Below are positions 1 through 10,435 of a stretch of DNA of 64,000 nucleotides, piece after piece. Below the pieces are notes generated by a model. That model was not told where the DNA came from and ran no database searches. It saw nothing but the letters and a program-made list of their open reading frames with translations. The DNA is taken from positions 426,176,740 through 426,240,739 of the forward strand of contig OV050030.1 in the NCBI GenBank assembly GCA_920105625.2. The letters are read 5' to 3'. Within the stretch, counting starts at the first letter, position 1; every line of letters begins with the position of its first letter. Position numbers and translations under genes: made by a program. The DNA is from Clusia tigrina. Taxonomy: Eukaryota; Arthropoda; Insecta; Diptera; Clusiidae.

Positions 1-237
1 GCATATCAGAAGTTTTTGTTTAAATTGGCGTATTTTACCCTTAAATCAGGGTATACGAAAGAGGTAAGAGTCACATCAGAACGTCGTACCATTCGTCTGC
101 AAATTATATTATAACATAGAGAATCATTTACTTCGATGCAAAATTAATAATAAACAAGAAATTAATTTCCAATGATTCCATTTTTTTTTTACTGTTTGAT
201 CTTTCATCAGAAGCTAGTCTTTGGATTATCAACCAGG
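1..237. other. Unannotated AT-rich DNA at window edge
   Basis: No gene, repeat or RNA structure is recognisable here. It leads into the inverted-repeat elements that start near position 238. Confidence 0.5.
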
Positions 238-384
238 GAATACAGAGAAATGACTCTTGTTTTGCGCACACTTTCGCATGTGTAAAACTGTAGTAGTGGT
301 GTGGGTGATTTTCTTCAGAATTCTGGTTAGCCAATGATAAACAAACCTATCCATATAGGCTACTAACTACTTTTTAAGTCATAG
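238..384 (+). mobile_element. Partial MITE unit
   Basis: This stretch begins with a terminal-type sequence (AATACAGAGAAATGACT) and continues with the motifs TTTTGCGCACAC, GTAGTAGTG and CCTATCCATATAGGC. The same motifs in the same order occur in the complete units at 45,060-45,249 and, in part, at 1,404-1,640. It lacks the far terminal repeat and abuts a second unit in the opposite orientation at 385, copying the head-to-head arrangement seen at 45 kb. No coding capacity. Confidence 0.6.
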
Positions 385-1640
385 CAGAGAACACAGAGAA
401 CCGACAATTAAACGTCAAACTTTTTACCGACGTTTAAAAAAAACTGTATTTATCATTAGTTGCTATATGGATAGGTTTGTTTATCATTGGTTCTGAAGAA
501 AATAAGCCACACTACTACAGTTTTGCGTATGCGGTTGTGTGCGCAAACGAGAGACGTTCAATTGTCGCGTTTCTGTTTCTTCCTTGTCACCATAAGGGCG
601 AACCAAAATAGACGAGACGAAACGTAACGAGTAAAGGTAGGACTAAAATAGACGAGACGTACGATAGCGATTGGACGAACGTCTGCACTCGTTACGTCGA
701 TTTTGACATTTAACCCAAAATGAGATGCTATCAAACGCATCGATGGATGGCTTTTTACATACATTCCGAGCTCATCCCTCACAGCGGTGATTAAATTGTA
801 GCAAAATTCCGTCATTTTCATTTTAATTTCTTTAAAAAACAACAATCGTGTCAACAAAGAAGAGGTTGTGACGAGTAGCAGACGATTGCAGTTCGGTTCT
901 TACGGAACCGATCGTCACGTCTAAATTTTTCGTTCAGTTTCGATCAAATACGTACGGCCATTTTGGCTATTAGCATTGATTCACATATGCTTGAACTTAA
1001 GGGCTAACCGAAATAGACGAGACGACACGTAACGAGTAAGTTCAAGCATATGTGAATCAATGTTAATAGCTAAAATGGCCATACGTATTTGATCGAAACT
1101 GAACGAAAAATTTAGACGTGACGATCGGTTCCGTAAGAACCGAACTGCAATCGTCTGCTACTCGTCACAACCTCTTCTTTGTTGACACGATTGTTGTTTT
1201 TTAAAGAAATTAAAATGAAAATGACGGAATTTTGCTACAATTTAATCACCGCTGTGAGGGATGAGCTCGGAATGTATGTAAAAAGCCATCCATCGATGCG
1301 TTTGATAGCATCTCATTTTGGGTTAAATGTCAAAAACGACGGAACGACTTCAGACGTTCGTCCAATCGCTATCGTACGTCTCGTCTATTTTAGTCCTACT
1401 TATAGACAGAGAATTGAGAGAAATAACTCTTGTTTTGCGCACACTCACACTTGTGCAAAACTGTAGTAGTGTGGCTGATTTTCTTCAGAATTCTGATTAG
1501 CCAATGATAAACGAACCTATTCATATAGTCAACTAATGATAAAAAAAAAATCATATCCATATAGGCAACTAATGATAAACAAAGACAGTTTTTGTAAACG
1601 TCAGAAAATTTGACGTTTAAGTGGTCCATCTCTATGGTCT
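385..1640. mobile_element. Composite foldback of MITE arms around an inner hairpin
   Basis: The left part (385 to about 570) starts CAGAGAACACAGAGAA and carries TTTATCATTAG and CCACACTACTACAG. The right part (about 1,404 to 1,640) is its approximate reverse complement, ending near TGGTCTCTG. Between them lies a second, tighter hairpin (637-1,399). The whole block is therefore one large palindrome centred near 1,018, either a foldback-type element or a MITE split by another inverted-repeat element. The right end is about 145 bp from the mRpS27 start codon. A clean target duplication was not established. Confidence 0.6.
637..1399. repeat. Near-perfect inverted repeat, 363-bp arms, 37-bp loop
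   Basis: Bases 637-999 and 1,037-1,399 are reverse complements with only scattered mismatches; paired coordinates sum to 2,036 throughout. Each arm contains the same short open frame (about 50 shared codons), which appears on both strands simply because the arms are copies. The motif AAATAGACGAGACG recurs at the arm ends and in the loop. The short frame matches nothing I recognise. This is most likely a foldback DNA transposon or non-autonomous derivative. Confidence 0.75.
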
Positions 1641-1784
1641 CTGCCATAGTTTCCTGCATATTATACTACTAATTGAGCGAATATTTTAGAATAGTTGACA
1701 ACCCTGGGTATATTTGTACATATTTGTCTCCCAGAAACCTTGCTTCGAATTGTTTCATAACCTGTGGAAATAAATAAGATCGAA

Positions 1785-3062
1785 ATGTTGAGGGCCAGGT
1801 TTTTTCACCGGGAATTTAAAGTTTGTCTGCTGCTAAGTAGATCGTACTTGTCTAAAGAGTACAAAAGTGTCGCAAATAAAGACTTAGCACCGCCGTTCGC
1901 TCACACCGAACTGCTGCCACTGCGAGCTCGCAAAGATGCCGCCGCACTCAACGTTGATTCATTCATTACGAGCCTTAAAACTGATGAGGATCGTCGGCTG
2001 GATATTTGCGAACAAGTATTAAAGTTAAGATCGGAAGCAGATACAAGTAACGCATTTGGCTCCACCAGCTTCGCAGTAATTAAACATTTCGTGGACACAG
2101 ATGACATTCAGCAGCTACTCTCAATACTCCGAGACCGGTTGAACTACGGTATATTTATCGACAAGTACTTGGGTTGTTATCTTATGGACGAACTAATACA
2201 AAAGCAGGACTTTAATGCAGCTGCACAGGTTGCTTCTGAGCTCTTACTACAAGAGGATGTCGACAGTGAACTAGTCGTGGCACTCTCTACGAAATCCTTC
2301 TATGAGCATTTTAAGACCATAGCATCAAAGCCGCCAGAGCCCTCAACAGAAGCAGCATCTGCGGAAGATGACAAGCAGCCGGAGACTAAGGTGCGAGTGG
2401 GCTTTCTGCGGAATCCTCTAGAAAAGATAACGGACAAGAATTATTTGTTAGGAAAGGACGTACTCAAATTAGCTGCGAATAGCGGAACTGAACTTAAATG
2501 TGACCTGAAAGCTCTAGGCCATCTCTTATGCAGTCAGCGCGAATCATTTATTGAGATTATTAAAAACGAGTCCCAGTTGCTTTATCCAGATGTTTTAAGT
2601 CTAGGCCAGACTTTCATCAAGAACTGGGTCAGTGATGCTGAGGCACAAGAAGAATTGTTAAACGCTGTAGTTCAACAACTGGCGAAACAGACGACACAAC
2701 GGATAACATTCGATGAAAAGTTGAACCAATTAGTGAAAGATGTGGTGCAAAAGGAAGAGCCAAAATTAATAGAGCAACAAAAGCAAAATTTCTTAAAATG
2801 GGATCAAGAGCGTGGAGATAAATTGAAATTCCTTTTGGAAAGACACTCGAGGGAACAGCGAGAGTCGAAAATAGAAAACATAATGACCGAAATGCAAGTG
2901 AAGAAACAAAAATTCCAAGTATTCAAAAATGAGGATCAAATCGATCTGCAAATATTCAACAAAAGAGTGTTCCATCGGAAGAGGTGGTTTGGCAAGAAGA
3001 AGACGCCAAGAGCGGTCGATGATAATTACGTTCCCCCAGAAATCACAAAACAGAGGAATTAA
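1785..3062 (+). CDS. mRpS27: Mitochondrial small ribosomal subunit protein mS27
   Basis: A single uninterrupted frame of 425 codons. It encodes a component of the mitochondrial small ribosomal subunit (mS27/MRPS27, a helical-repeat, PPR-like protein that contacts rRNA); vertebrate members are near 414 residues. The clearest match is around residues 115-160, where LNYGIFIDKYLGCYLMDELI and the following QEDV segment parallel the vertebrate YGIF..LLMD block. The N-terminus MLRARFFHREF is Arg-rich and amphipathic, as expected of a mitochondrial presequence; I chose this ATG because the upstream in-frame GTG is not a eukaryotic start. The C-terminal third is charged and probably coiled coil (QQKQNFLKWDQERGDK), ending in a basic patch. 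A polyadenylation signal AATAAA lies at 3,115-3,120. The gene converges on UBXN6. Its upstream DNA is occupied by inverted-repeat elements, so the promoter must be compact or element-derived. Confidence 0.88.
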   Translation: MLRARFFHREFKVCLLLSRSYLSKEYKSVANKDLAPPFAHTELLPLRARKDAAALNVDSFITSLKTDEDRRLDICEQVLKLRSEADTSNAFGSTSFAVIKHFVDTDDIQQLLSILRDRLNYGIFIDKYLGCYLMDELIQKQDFNAAAQVASELLLQEDVDSELVVALSTKSFYEHFKTIASKPPEPSTEAASAEDDKQPETKVRVGFLRNPLEKITDKNYLLGKDVLKLAANSGTELKCDLKALGHLLCSQRESFIEIIKNESQLLYPDVLSLGQTFIKNWVSDAEAQEELLNAVVQQLAKQTTQRITFDEKLNQLVKDVVQKEEPKLIEQQKQNFLKWDQERGDKLKFLLERHSREQRESKIENIMTEMQVKKQKFQVFKNEDQIDLQIFNKRVFHRKRWFGKKKTPRAVDDNYVPPEITKQRN

Positions 3063-3613
3063 AAAAATGTGTAAATTAATGTGTAATGATATAAATAATA
3101 CCCAAATTGCAGTAAATAAATTGATACAAGTCTCTTCAAACTTTGCTGTAATATACTAAATGCCTAAATAAGGGAAACAGAATTGAATTTTCCATGATTA
3201 ACGCAGGGAGCGATTTATTTATTTGATATAAGAGACATTTAAAAAAAGTTGGTATAAAACGAATAAAAGCAACATCCACACCCCGGCAAGAGATAGAAAC
3301 GCCTTAAGCAGAGAAAACAAGAGTACTTCAGGATGAAACAATCACACTCCCACCATGAGTATTCCACACAGCTTGATATCAGCTTTGTCCAATCTAGTTT
3401 CAAATTGTTTTGAACGGTGTATTTCCTTTTTGTGCATAATATGAAGTGATTTTATTTTAATAAATTTAACAGTAGGTACATAATATGCAATATGGAATCT
3501 TGAATATCTCTTCATTTGCTTACAATTACAAATTTATTCAAATATAGTTGTGAAAACAGTTCAATAAATAGGTATGTATAGAAAAACAATAACTGAATTG
3601 TAAGTAAAGCAGT
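3063..3613. other. Convergent 3' regions of mRpS27 and UBXN6
   Basis: AT-rich intergenic DNA between two convergent stop codons. AATAAA at 3,115-3,120 (+) suits mRpS27. TTTATT at 3,533-3,538, which is AATAAA on the minus strand, suits UBXN6. No open frame of note. Confidence 0.6.
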
Positions 3614-5675
3614 CTACATGGACTGAACCAGCATTAGAAGTTCTTCCTTCAGATAATTTCTGTCGGCTGCTGCTGCTGCAGTGATGTCAGGGACTGTAAA
3701 CAGTAGCATAATGTTTGGAATGAGTCTATAATAAAAGATGTAAATTGTAAATAAGCATTTAGCGACTTGTTTCATTTAAATCATTACTTCAAATCGTAAA
3801 GTGTCTTATCCATGTCTTCGTAGCTAAATTTACCCTCAGTGGTAACCAACAAACTGAATTCCGTTGATTCATCCATAAGGCAAGACTGGACAAATTCAAA
3901 GATATCACCGACCTTCTCATAGACATTGAAAGTACCCTGCGAAATGTTAAATTCATTGATTCATGCAATACATTCATGATTTGTTTCCACCCACTTGTAT
4001 GTAAATGCCATTGGGAAACTTAACGCGCACCAACGCGTATCGATACATGCGCAAATTGCGCTGTTCCTCACGTTCGCGCATTGCCTTCGTCTTGAGTACT
4101 TGGGCACTCTCGAGTGCCTCCGCGCGCATCTGTTGCTCTCGTTTAATTTCCTCGGGGGAAATGCGGTAGAAATCATCCGGCAACACTACGCGTCTGGCTT
4201 GTGATGGTAGCAAAACTTTTATATTTCGGTCTAATTCTAATTGTATAATTTCAGCATTTTTCAACGCTTCCAGTAGCGATGATAAATCGAGATCGTTTTC
4301 GATGTGCTCGCTACACCAACATAGGAAAGGCTCCGAATCGATTTCAATCTCACGAAAACCAGCTGCCATAAGAAACTCCAATCCCCCTTCCACGTAACGA
4401 ACCTTCTCGCTGAAAATTCTACAAAATAGAATTGATATAGTTGCGATACAAAATTATGGTCTTATGGCGAAATATGTGTCTTAATCACCTGTTGGACATT
4501 CTAATTTTAAAGTATTTTTCGTCATCGGGATGATTGATAATATTCTCCAAATACTTCGATAAAGTCTCAACGCAGTCATCAGCCTAAATAAATACAATAT
4601 TATGGTTGTATTAGCAACTTGTCTACGAGTAATTCTTAAAATTATTGCCGAGTTCGATTAGACAGACTCTGCGCGCTTAAAATAGTTAAAATTGCAAGGA
4701 AGTGCAACCACACTTGGCCCGTTGGCATTAGAAAAACGTCGATTGACTTTTTAAATACCAATTATCAAATTAACATGTGCAATAACAAAACGTACTTTGC
4801 CACCAAAGCTATGAAGAAGCGACAGGCGTGAATCGTTTTCTCACTACATCTGGGTTTCAATTTCCAAAGATTCAGTGGTAGTATGTTTGTCTCTATCTGT
4901 CTTTCATTAGAATCTCATATTTTGTACTATTCGATTCAAGGCATTTATGCAGGTAAGAAGAGTTATAAGAGCTGAGTGACTTGGGAGAATACACAATAAT
5001 GGCGGCATATTAAAAAAACAAACTTAGAATTAGCGAAGTGAGTGACCAGCCAATCAAACACGGCTAATATATAATTCAAACCTTTTCCTTGCTATTACAG
5101 TTGTAAATAATCAGGCAAGCGGTCAGGGCACGGTCGGTCTCTAATTGTTGGTACAGGAAGTCTTTTATTTTAGCTTTCCATTCTTTTTTCGGCAATATCT
5201 CGTCACTAATCAGCGTACAGCGGAAGAAAACCCCCTGACAGGCCAAATGTCTGTTTTCTGTGGTTAAGGAAATCTGGCTTTCGCTTTGCTGGGACAGCTC
5301 CTCCTTTGCTCTTTTTTCCGCATCCAGTTCGCGCTTTGCTTGTGCCTTAATAGCTGCCAAAGAGGTGTTAAAGTCCTTCGAGTCCTTTTTTTCAATGCGT
5401 GCTAAAGCGGCCGCGGCTGCGGCACGAGTCTCCGAACTCAGTTCTTTACGTTTAGGCGGCACATAATCGTTGCGTGAAGACTGTCGTGATGTAGTGGGTT
5501 CAGGCTTGGGAGCATTCAGAGCGTGACCTTGCCCCATGCCACCACCCAGTTTAAGCTGTAACGATCGATCATTAAATTGTACACGTAAGTAAACGCTTTC
5601 GAAACAGCTGCTAAGACATACCTTAAATGCTGCTTCCTCCTTTTTCCTGGCGAAAAACCTTTTTATTTTAGACAT
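3614..5675 (-). CDS. UBXN6: UBX domain-containing protein 6 (p97/VCP cofactor)
   Basis: Six minus-strand exons join in frame: 5675-5622, 5555-5082, 4583-4489, 4418-3995, 3936-3788 and 3725-3614, with GT-AG borders, giving 435 residues (human UBXN6 has 441). UBXN6/UBXD1 is a cytosolic cofactor of the AAA ATPase p97/VCP in endolysosomal and ER-associated degradation traffic. Visible features are: a basic N-terminus (MSKIKRFFARKKEEAAFK); an Ala-rich helix (RAAAAAALARIEKK) like the human one; a PUB domain at about residues 150-265 (TLSKYLENIINHP, then EGGLEFLMAAGF); the family signature SPEEIKREQQMRAEALE followed by LKTKAMREREEQRNLRMY at about 285-325; and a C-terminal UBX domain from VRVKFPNGIYIQGTF to NIMLLFTVPD. 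The spliced frame continues past a false stop at 3,974-3,976 that lies in intron 4. The start lies 17 bases after the stop of the upstream small gene. I see no broken or missing key segment. Confidence 0.9.
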
Positions 5676-5692
5676 TTTCTTGATGAATAAAC

Positions 5693-6115
5693 CTAAATAC
5701 GAGGTGAATGTTCTTTAGGAAGCTTTAGTTTAGCCACAGACAACTTTAGTTCTTCAATTTCTTTCAGTGTGCCTGAAAAATGTAACGTACCCTTTAGCAG
5801 ATGTTATCCGTGCTTTGTCTTTGCATACTTGCACTTACTTGGTCTTACAAATTTTTCGGTTATCACTTTGCCGTAAACACGCCACGAGTATCCAATCAAT
5901 ACCGCCGTACAAAGGAGCAGCACTAAGAGAACTTTAAACAGTGTCAGCTGTAGTGGTGTAAAGTCGATGGGGCTGCTGAAGCTACGTGTAGCTTCGCCGA
6001 ATTCACGACTAATGTGTGCCGCTGTCTTCACTGCCACGCCTACGAAGTGCTCCAACTGAATTCCAAGGGCTTGCACTGTTTGGTTTAGCGAGTGCTGAAA
6101 AGAAGCGACATTCAT
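5693..6115 (-). CDS. Small single-pass membrane protein, function unknown
   Basis: Two exons (6115-5839 and 5772-5693) joined by a 66-bp GTAAGT...CAG intron encode 118 residues. The N-terminal half is polar and helical (HSLNQTVQALGIQLEHFVG). One strongly hydrophobic helix at about residues 58-77 (TLFKVLLVLLLCTAVLIGY) is followed by a basic segment and a charged C-terminal helix (LKEIEELKLSVAKLKL). There is no cleavable signal peptide, so it is probably an internal or tail-proximal anchor. I do not recognise the family. The conserved-looking exon structure and the position 17 bp before UBXN6 on the same strand suggest it is real and perhaps the first cistron of a shared transcript. A short ATG-initiated first cistron ahead of a longer one is a known arrangement in flies. 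Function cannot be inferred beyond membrane location. Confidence 0.7.
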
Positions 6116-9100
6116 TTGGCTTTGTTTGTTTCGCTAAAGCAACACCTCTCTTGGTAATTGGTGGACAATAGGCGATTTATATTTGTACACAAAAATTTCG
6201 TGTGTTCGCAGTATAAAAATATTCTAAAAATATAAGCAAAATCCTTGGAAGAATTGTCGATTTTTTCCGCTCACAGCTGTTTTCGTGATTCACGGCAACA
6301 AAAACTTTGAACTGTCAGAATTTTTCAGCAAGAAAACGCAACTTAACGAAAGACTATGAACTGTCATAAATTTGAAAATGGTGATGCGAGAAGTTCTGTT
6401 TGTTACGAATTGAAATATGTCAATTGGTTTGTTGTTGTAACAACTGAATTGGAATTTGAAATTATTTTCTTAGATTCCGTTATGAAGTGCACCAAAAAAG
6501 GGTCCCAAGCTGAAATTTGTCATGAGCTGAATAGATTGGTTAAAATTGTTTATTATGGTAAAAATTTTCTTATTTACAATTGTATGATATGTGGTGTCAC
6601 TAAAACTGATTTGAAAAGATGCCACTTTCCACAACTGTTTATCTTCAAGTCAAAATATCCTGCAAACATAATTAATTAGAGTGTAATTTATATCAATAGT
6701 AATCAAAAACATGTTATTAACTGCATAATGGTATTACAAGAATTGCAATTTATGCTTGGGAAGCAAACTTACAACTGTTTTTGCTGTGCAACTAAAAGGG
6801 GCAGGATAAAGTAAGCAGGGATTTTTAGAAATAGGTATTTCTAGTGAGGCCATCTATTGGCAATTACAAGCGTCAGAAAAACGTTTTGAATAACCGGTTT
6901 TGGCAAAAAGCTTTTTGTTGTTACGACTTGATTCCGATCATTAGACTTGAAGGATTAACGAAACCGTACATAGGCAGATAAGAAATGTATGTTAACCAGA
7001 CTTCTGTAAGACGCTAAGTGAAGCGCCGATTTCGACAGCGGAACTTAAAGAAGACATGTATATTTTTTGTGTGTGTGCAGTTCGTCGTTAGAATAATACA
7101 TTTATATAATTTAAATGGAAGACATAGATGTATCCCGAGATATGCCACTGTGCTGTTTTACATTGATGGCAAAGAGATTAATCTATTCAAAAATGTTAAA
7201 GAGCATACGCATTGCGCAGGTCCATTATTGTTTTCTCAGCGAGGTTGACATTCAATTGATGGGTTCTGACGTCACAGCTGCGCAGAAAATTATAAATATA
7301 TAAATAGCTCTGTGCATAGCTTATTTCTTTAATTTTAGTTTATGATGGTCGGTTTTCCAATAGAAAGAATTACAGATTAAACTAAATATTTTCGTCAATA
7401 TATTTGTAATATGTTCTCGTATTTATTTCGCCGAAAAATGTTTCATATAAACTAAGAAACCTTGCAATTTTTAATATTTCACAGTAATGTTCACTTTTTG
7501 CTTACAAAATGTACGCTATTTGGCCTTTCGCTATACAACCAGGTTGCTGTGACGTAGATGCCTAGATCGAAAACATTTTTACACGCCGCTTTGCGCAATA
7601 TTTGTTTCTATTATTTTGATTATATTATTATATTTATTTTTCGAAGGATCTACATTTTTGTCTATTCCGAGAACGTTTGGCATACGCTTTAAAATGTCAC
7701 CTTACGCATTCCCCTCCTTCATTTCCAATTAGAATCAATTCAGCACTATCACGGCTTTGGTTTTCAGTGAGCAGCCGCAGGAGAAAACAAAAAAATTCGC
7801 GGCTTTTTCAGTAATAGAGAACTGCTAGGTTTTGCATTTTGTCCAGACCTCCCGATAGTCACATTTTTTATCCAACGTCGTCATTACCTTGCTTCGTTAT
7901 GCACATTTTTTATCCAACGTCCTTATTACCTTACTTCGTTATGCTGCTGTCTTTGTTATACAGTAATTGATGATCAGGACCAAAAATATTCAAATTGAAG
8001 AAGTTTCATTGTAGCTTTAAATCTGCGTACATAAATTATACTAAAATTTGGTTAGTACTTGACCTAGTAACGACTTGAAAAAGTAGGCCAAAAGATAGCC
8101 TCGAACGACTCTACAAGTTGCAATGAAAAATGTTCAAAAACCAAATTTAATTTATTACTGCAATTTTCGAGTATCCGATTTCACGTTTAGCACGCACTTC
8201 CTCGAGCGCCTTTGTGCAGAAGGCACACAACACAAAAAAAAAATACAGTCCGACGGTTCTCGTTTGTTTAGCAATGAATCTGTGGCGTCATCTGTTGCCG
8301 TTCCTTTTATGTTTCTTTGCACCGCGTATCCCATACGAACTTAAAAACCTGAGAGGTTCTTTTCGAAATTGCATGTTTCATTACGTAATTTCTGATGTTT
8401 AAAGTTGCCAGCCCCTTCCCAGTGTGTGTGTGTGTGTGTGTGTTGTGCTAGTTGTGTGGGGTGAACAGCAACACAGGATGCCAACGATTATCTTGCACTC
8501 GCATCCTTTTCCTTTAATTTTGTAGCATTGTGTAATTGAATGATTTTCATTCTTTGGATTTGTTTGCCCGCAATTCTCATCAACCACTGGCGCAGGATTC
8601 GTTCCCAGTCATGCCCTTGCGGCTGGCTTCCGCTTAGTGTAGTGTGGTGTAGCGTATTAGTGAACTGAAGGGAATTGCCTACCTGCAGCTGATACAGTGA
8701 GTGACTCGGCAGATGGCGACGTTGCTGCTTAACTCGTGTGCTTTGCTCTGCGCATGCTCATGCAAATTTAGCAGAGCCAGAAAAAATTGTGTCACACTCG
8801 TTGAAAAGGTGTCACTTGGCATTTCCGATTTTTAGTGGCTTACCTCATATTAGGACGGGGTTGTGGGCACATTTCTAATCCACCGATTTTGTTGTTGTTG
8901 CTCGCCACATAGTAAACAGGAAGCTAACATTTAAATTAAACATGCTACTTGTCTTTATTTTCAATTGTTCTTAAGAGTTGGGCGTGGTTATGTTCAATAT
9001 AAATGACATGTTTTTGTTGTTGTGAAAGTATAATGAGTGCACTAAAAAGAAGAAAACATTTTGTTGGCTTTTTCCCTTCGCAATTCTTCCAATTTTACTG

Positions 9101-9740
9101 GAGGCCAGCAACCTCATTGTTTACAATCAGACACGCGAGAATACATAAAAAGTTTTTGCTCAATTTTCCATCATTGTGCAGACATGTGTTCATTTGCCGC
9201 TGACGTCCAAACTACGTTAGAAATCAACTGAACGAGGCAAAATAAGATTCCACCCAAGTGTAGAAAAGTGTTCATTTTCTGTCGGTCGCTGTCACAGTCG
9301 CAGTCGCAGTTGCAGTCGCTGCCGCCGCCACAGTCGTACACGAACACTGCGTTCGTTCTCTGTTCTGTGATCTTTTGGGAGCATGTCTGCGAATTGTTTT
9401 TTTTAGTTGCTTGTGTGGATCTGTGCGCACTGCTCAGGTGTCAACGACTTCTGCTTCGAGTGGCGTGTAGTGGAGTGATGGGATTGCGCCGGTATTTGTG
9501 GAGTGCTTGTACGTTGCTGCACAAATTATATTGCAAAAAGCGATTTTAATTATAATTAAAAAACTGAATTGGCTTTTGAAGGAGACGGAAATTTTACATT
9601 GGAAATTTGCAAATTCTCATGTGTCTTCAGTTTTTATTACTGGGATTAACTGAAGATGTCGAATATCTCGAGTGCTCCTTGATAAGATGTTAAATAGGAA
9701 GAAAAAGCCTATTACCAAGTTAACCAACACCGGATGTATG
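6116..9740. other. Intergenic region without recognisable genes
   Basis: Short open frames occur (for example 6,356-6,679, 107 codons), but they lack recognisable domains, splice context or homology and are AT-rich. A (GT)n microsatellite lies near 8,421-8,441. A CAGTCGCAGTCGCAGTTGCAG run near 9,295-9,318 is low-complexity. The divergent promoter of the small membrane-protein gene presumably lies just above 6,115. Nothing else can be supported. Confidence 0.5.
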
Positions 9741-9751
9741 ATAAAATGGGG

Positions 9752-9800
9752 GAATTGGGTAAATTGGGTAAATTGGGAGAATTGGGTAAATTGGGGACTA
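9752..9800. repeat. 9-bp microsatellite (GGGTAAATT)n
   Basis: About five units of GGGTAAATT or GGGAGAATT in a row. Because the unit is three codons long, it reads as a Trp-Asn-Trp repeat in one frame; this is a by-product of the repeat and not evidence of a protein. Confidence 0.8.
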
Positions 9801-9899
9801 AGCCTTACATACTATTTTGGAGCTGTGCTGTATATGAGTAGATCAATAATCTTATCTAATGTCTTTGGTTTGGTGCACAGAAACGTTTTGGGATAAACA

Positions 9900-10435
9900 A
9901 TTTGATTAGATTTAATATTTCAGAGAGTGCTAGCACCGCGGCCCGTAAGGACCTATTGTGCCAACGCCTATGTTTCACTCTAACCAGCACTTTGGAAGGT
10001 TGAAGTTTCCAAATTCTGGGAGGGTCTGTCAAGAACTTCTCCAAAATTTTTAATCTCTTACCCTTGATCGTCAGCAAGGTCGTCAGTCGGACTCCTCCGA
10101 CTCCGGCTACCGACTAAAAATACCTCCTCTCTTCGGGAATTTCATCCGCCCTGGATTGGTATTACTTCAGGGGCGATTCCCTTTTCTTTGGCTATCTGCC
10201 CTGTCGTCGTTCTATTTCTAGCCTACTTCTAAGCCTCCGCTTCATATTCCTTCTAGTTATGAATCTCTTGCTGGGCATCGAGATCTCTTTTCTTGGCTCA
10301 TAGGACCCCTTCTACGTATCGGGAAATTAAGTTCCAGTTTTCTTCGCATTTGTACAACGATGTCTTCAGCTGTTTGTGAACCGGTACGTCTTTCGAGTTG
10401 ACATCTTTTCTCTGCCCATTTTTTGCACTTGAAAA
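9900..10435 (-). mobile_element. Non-LTR retrotransposon relic, 3' part
   Basis: On the minus strand the frame running down from 10,435 reads HSFFKCKKWAEKRCQLERR, then GSQTAEDIVVQM. This resembles the cysteine knuckle and C-terminal helix region found after the reverse transcriptase of R1/I/LOA-type LINEs. It is followed by frameshifted and stop-containing sequence to about 9,900. The continuation upstream of the Cys region lies at 12,828-13,040, beyond an inserted DNA element; joining across the duplicated AGCTATGC restores the order DAEHS-FFKC. 5'-truncated and non-functional. Confidence 0.6.

Noticed and set aside
1764..1784. Upstream GTG as the mRpS27 start
   Set aside because: GTG is not normally used for initiation in animal nuclear genes. 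The ATG at 1,785 gives a typical Arg-rich mitochondrial presequence.
6356..6679. 107-codon plus frame upstream of the small membrane-protein gene
   Set aside because: AT-rich, no recognisable domain, no splice or homology evidence; within chance expectation for this composition.
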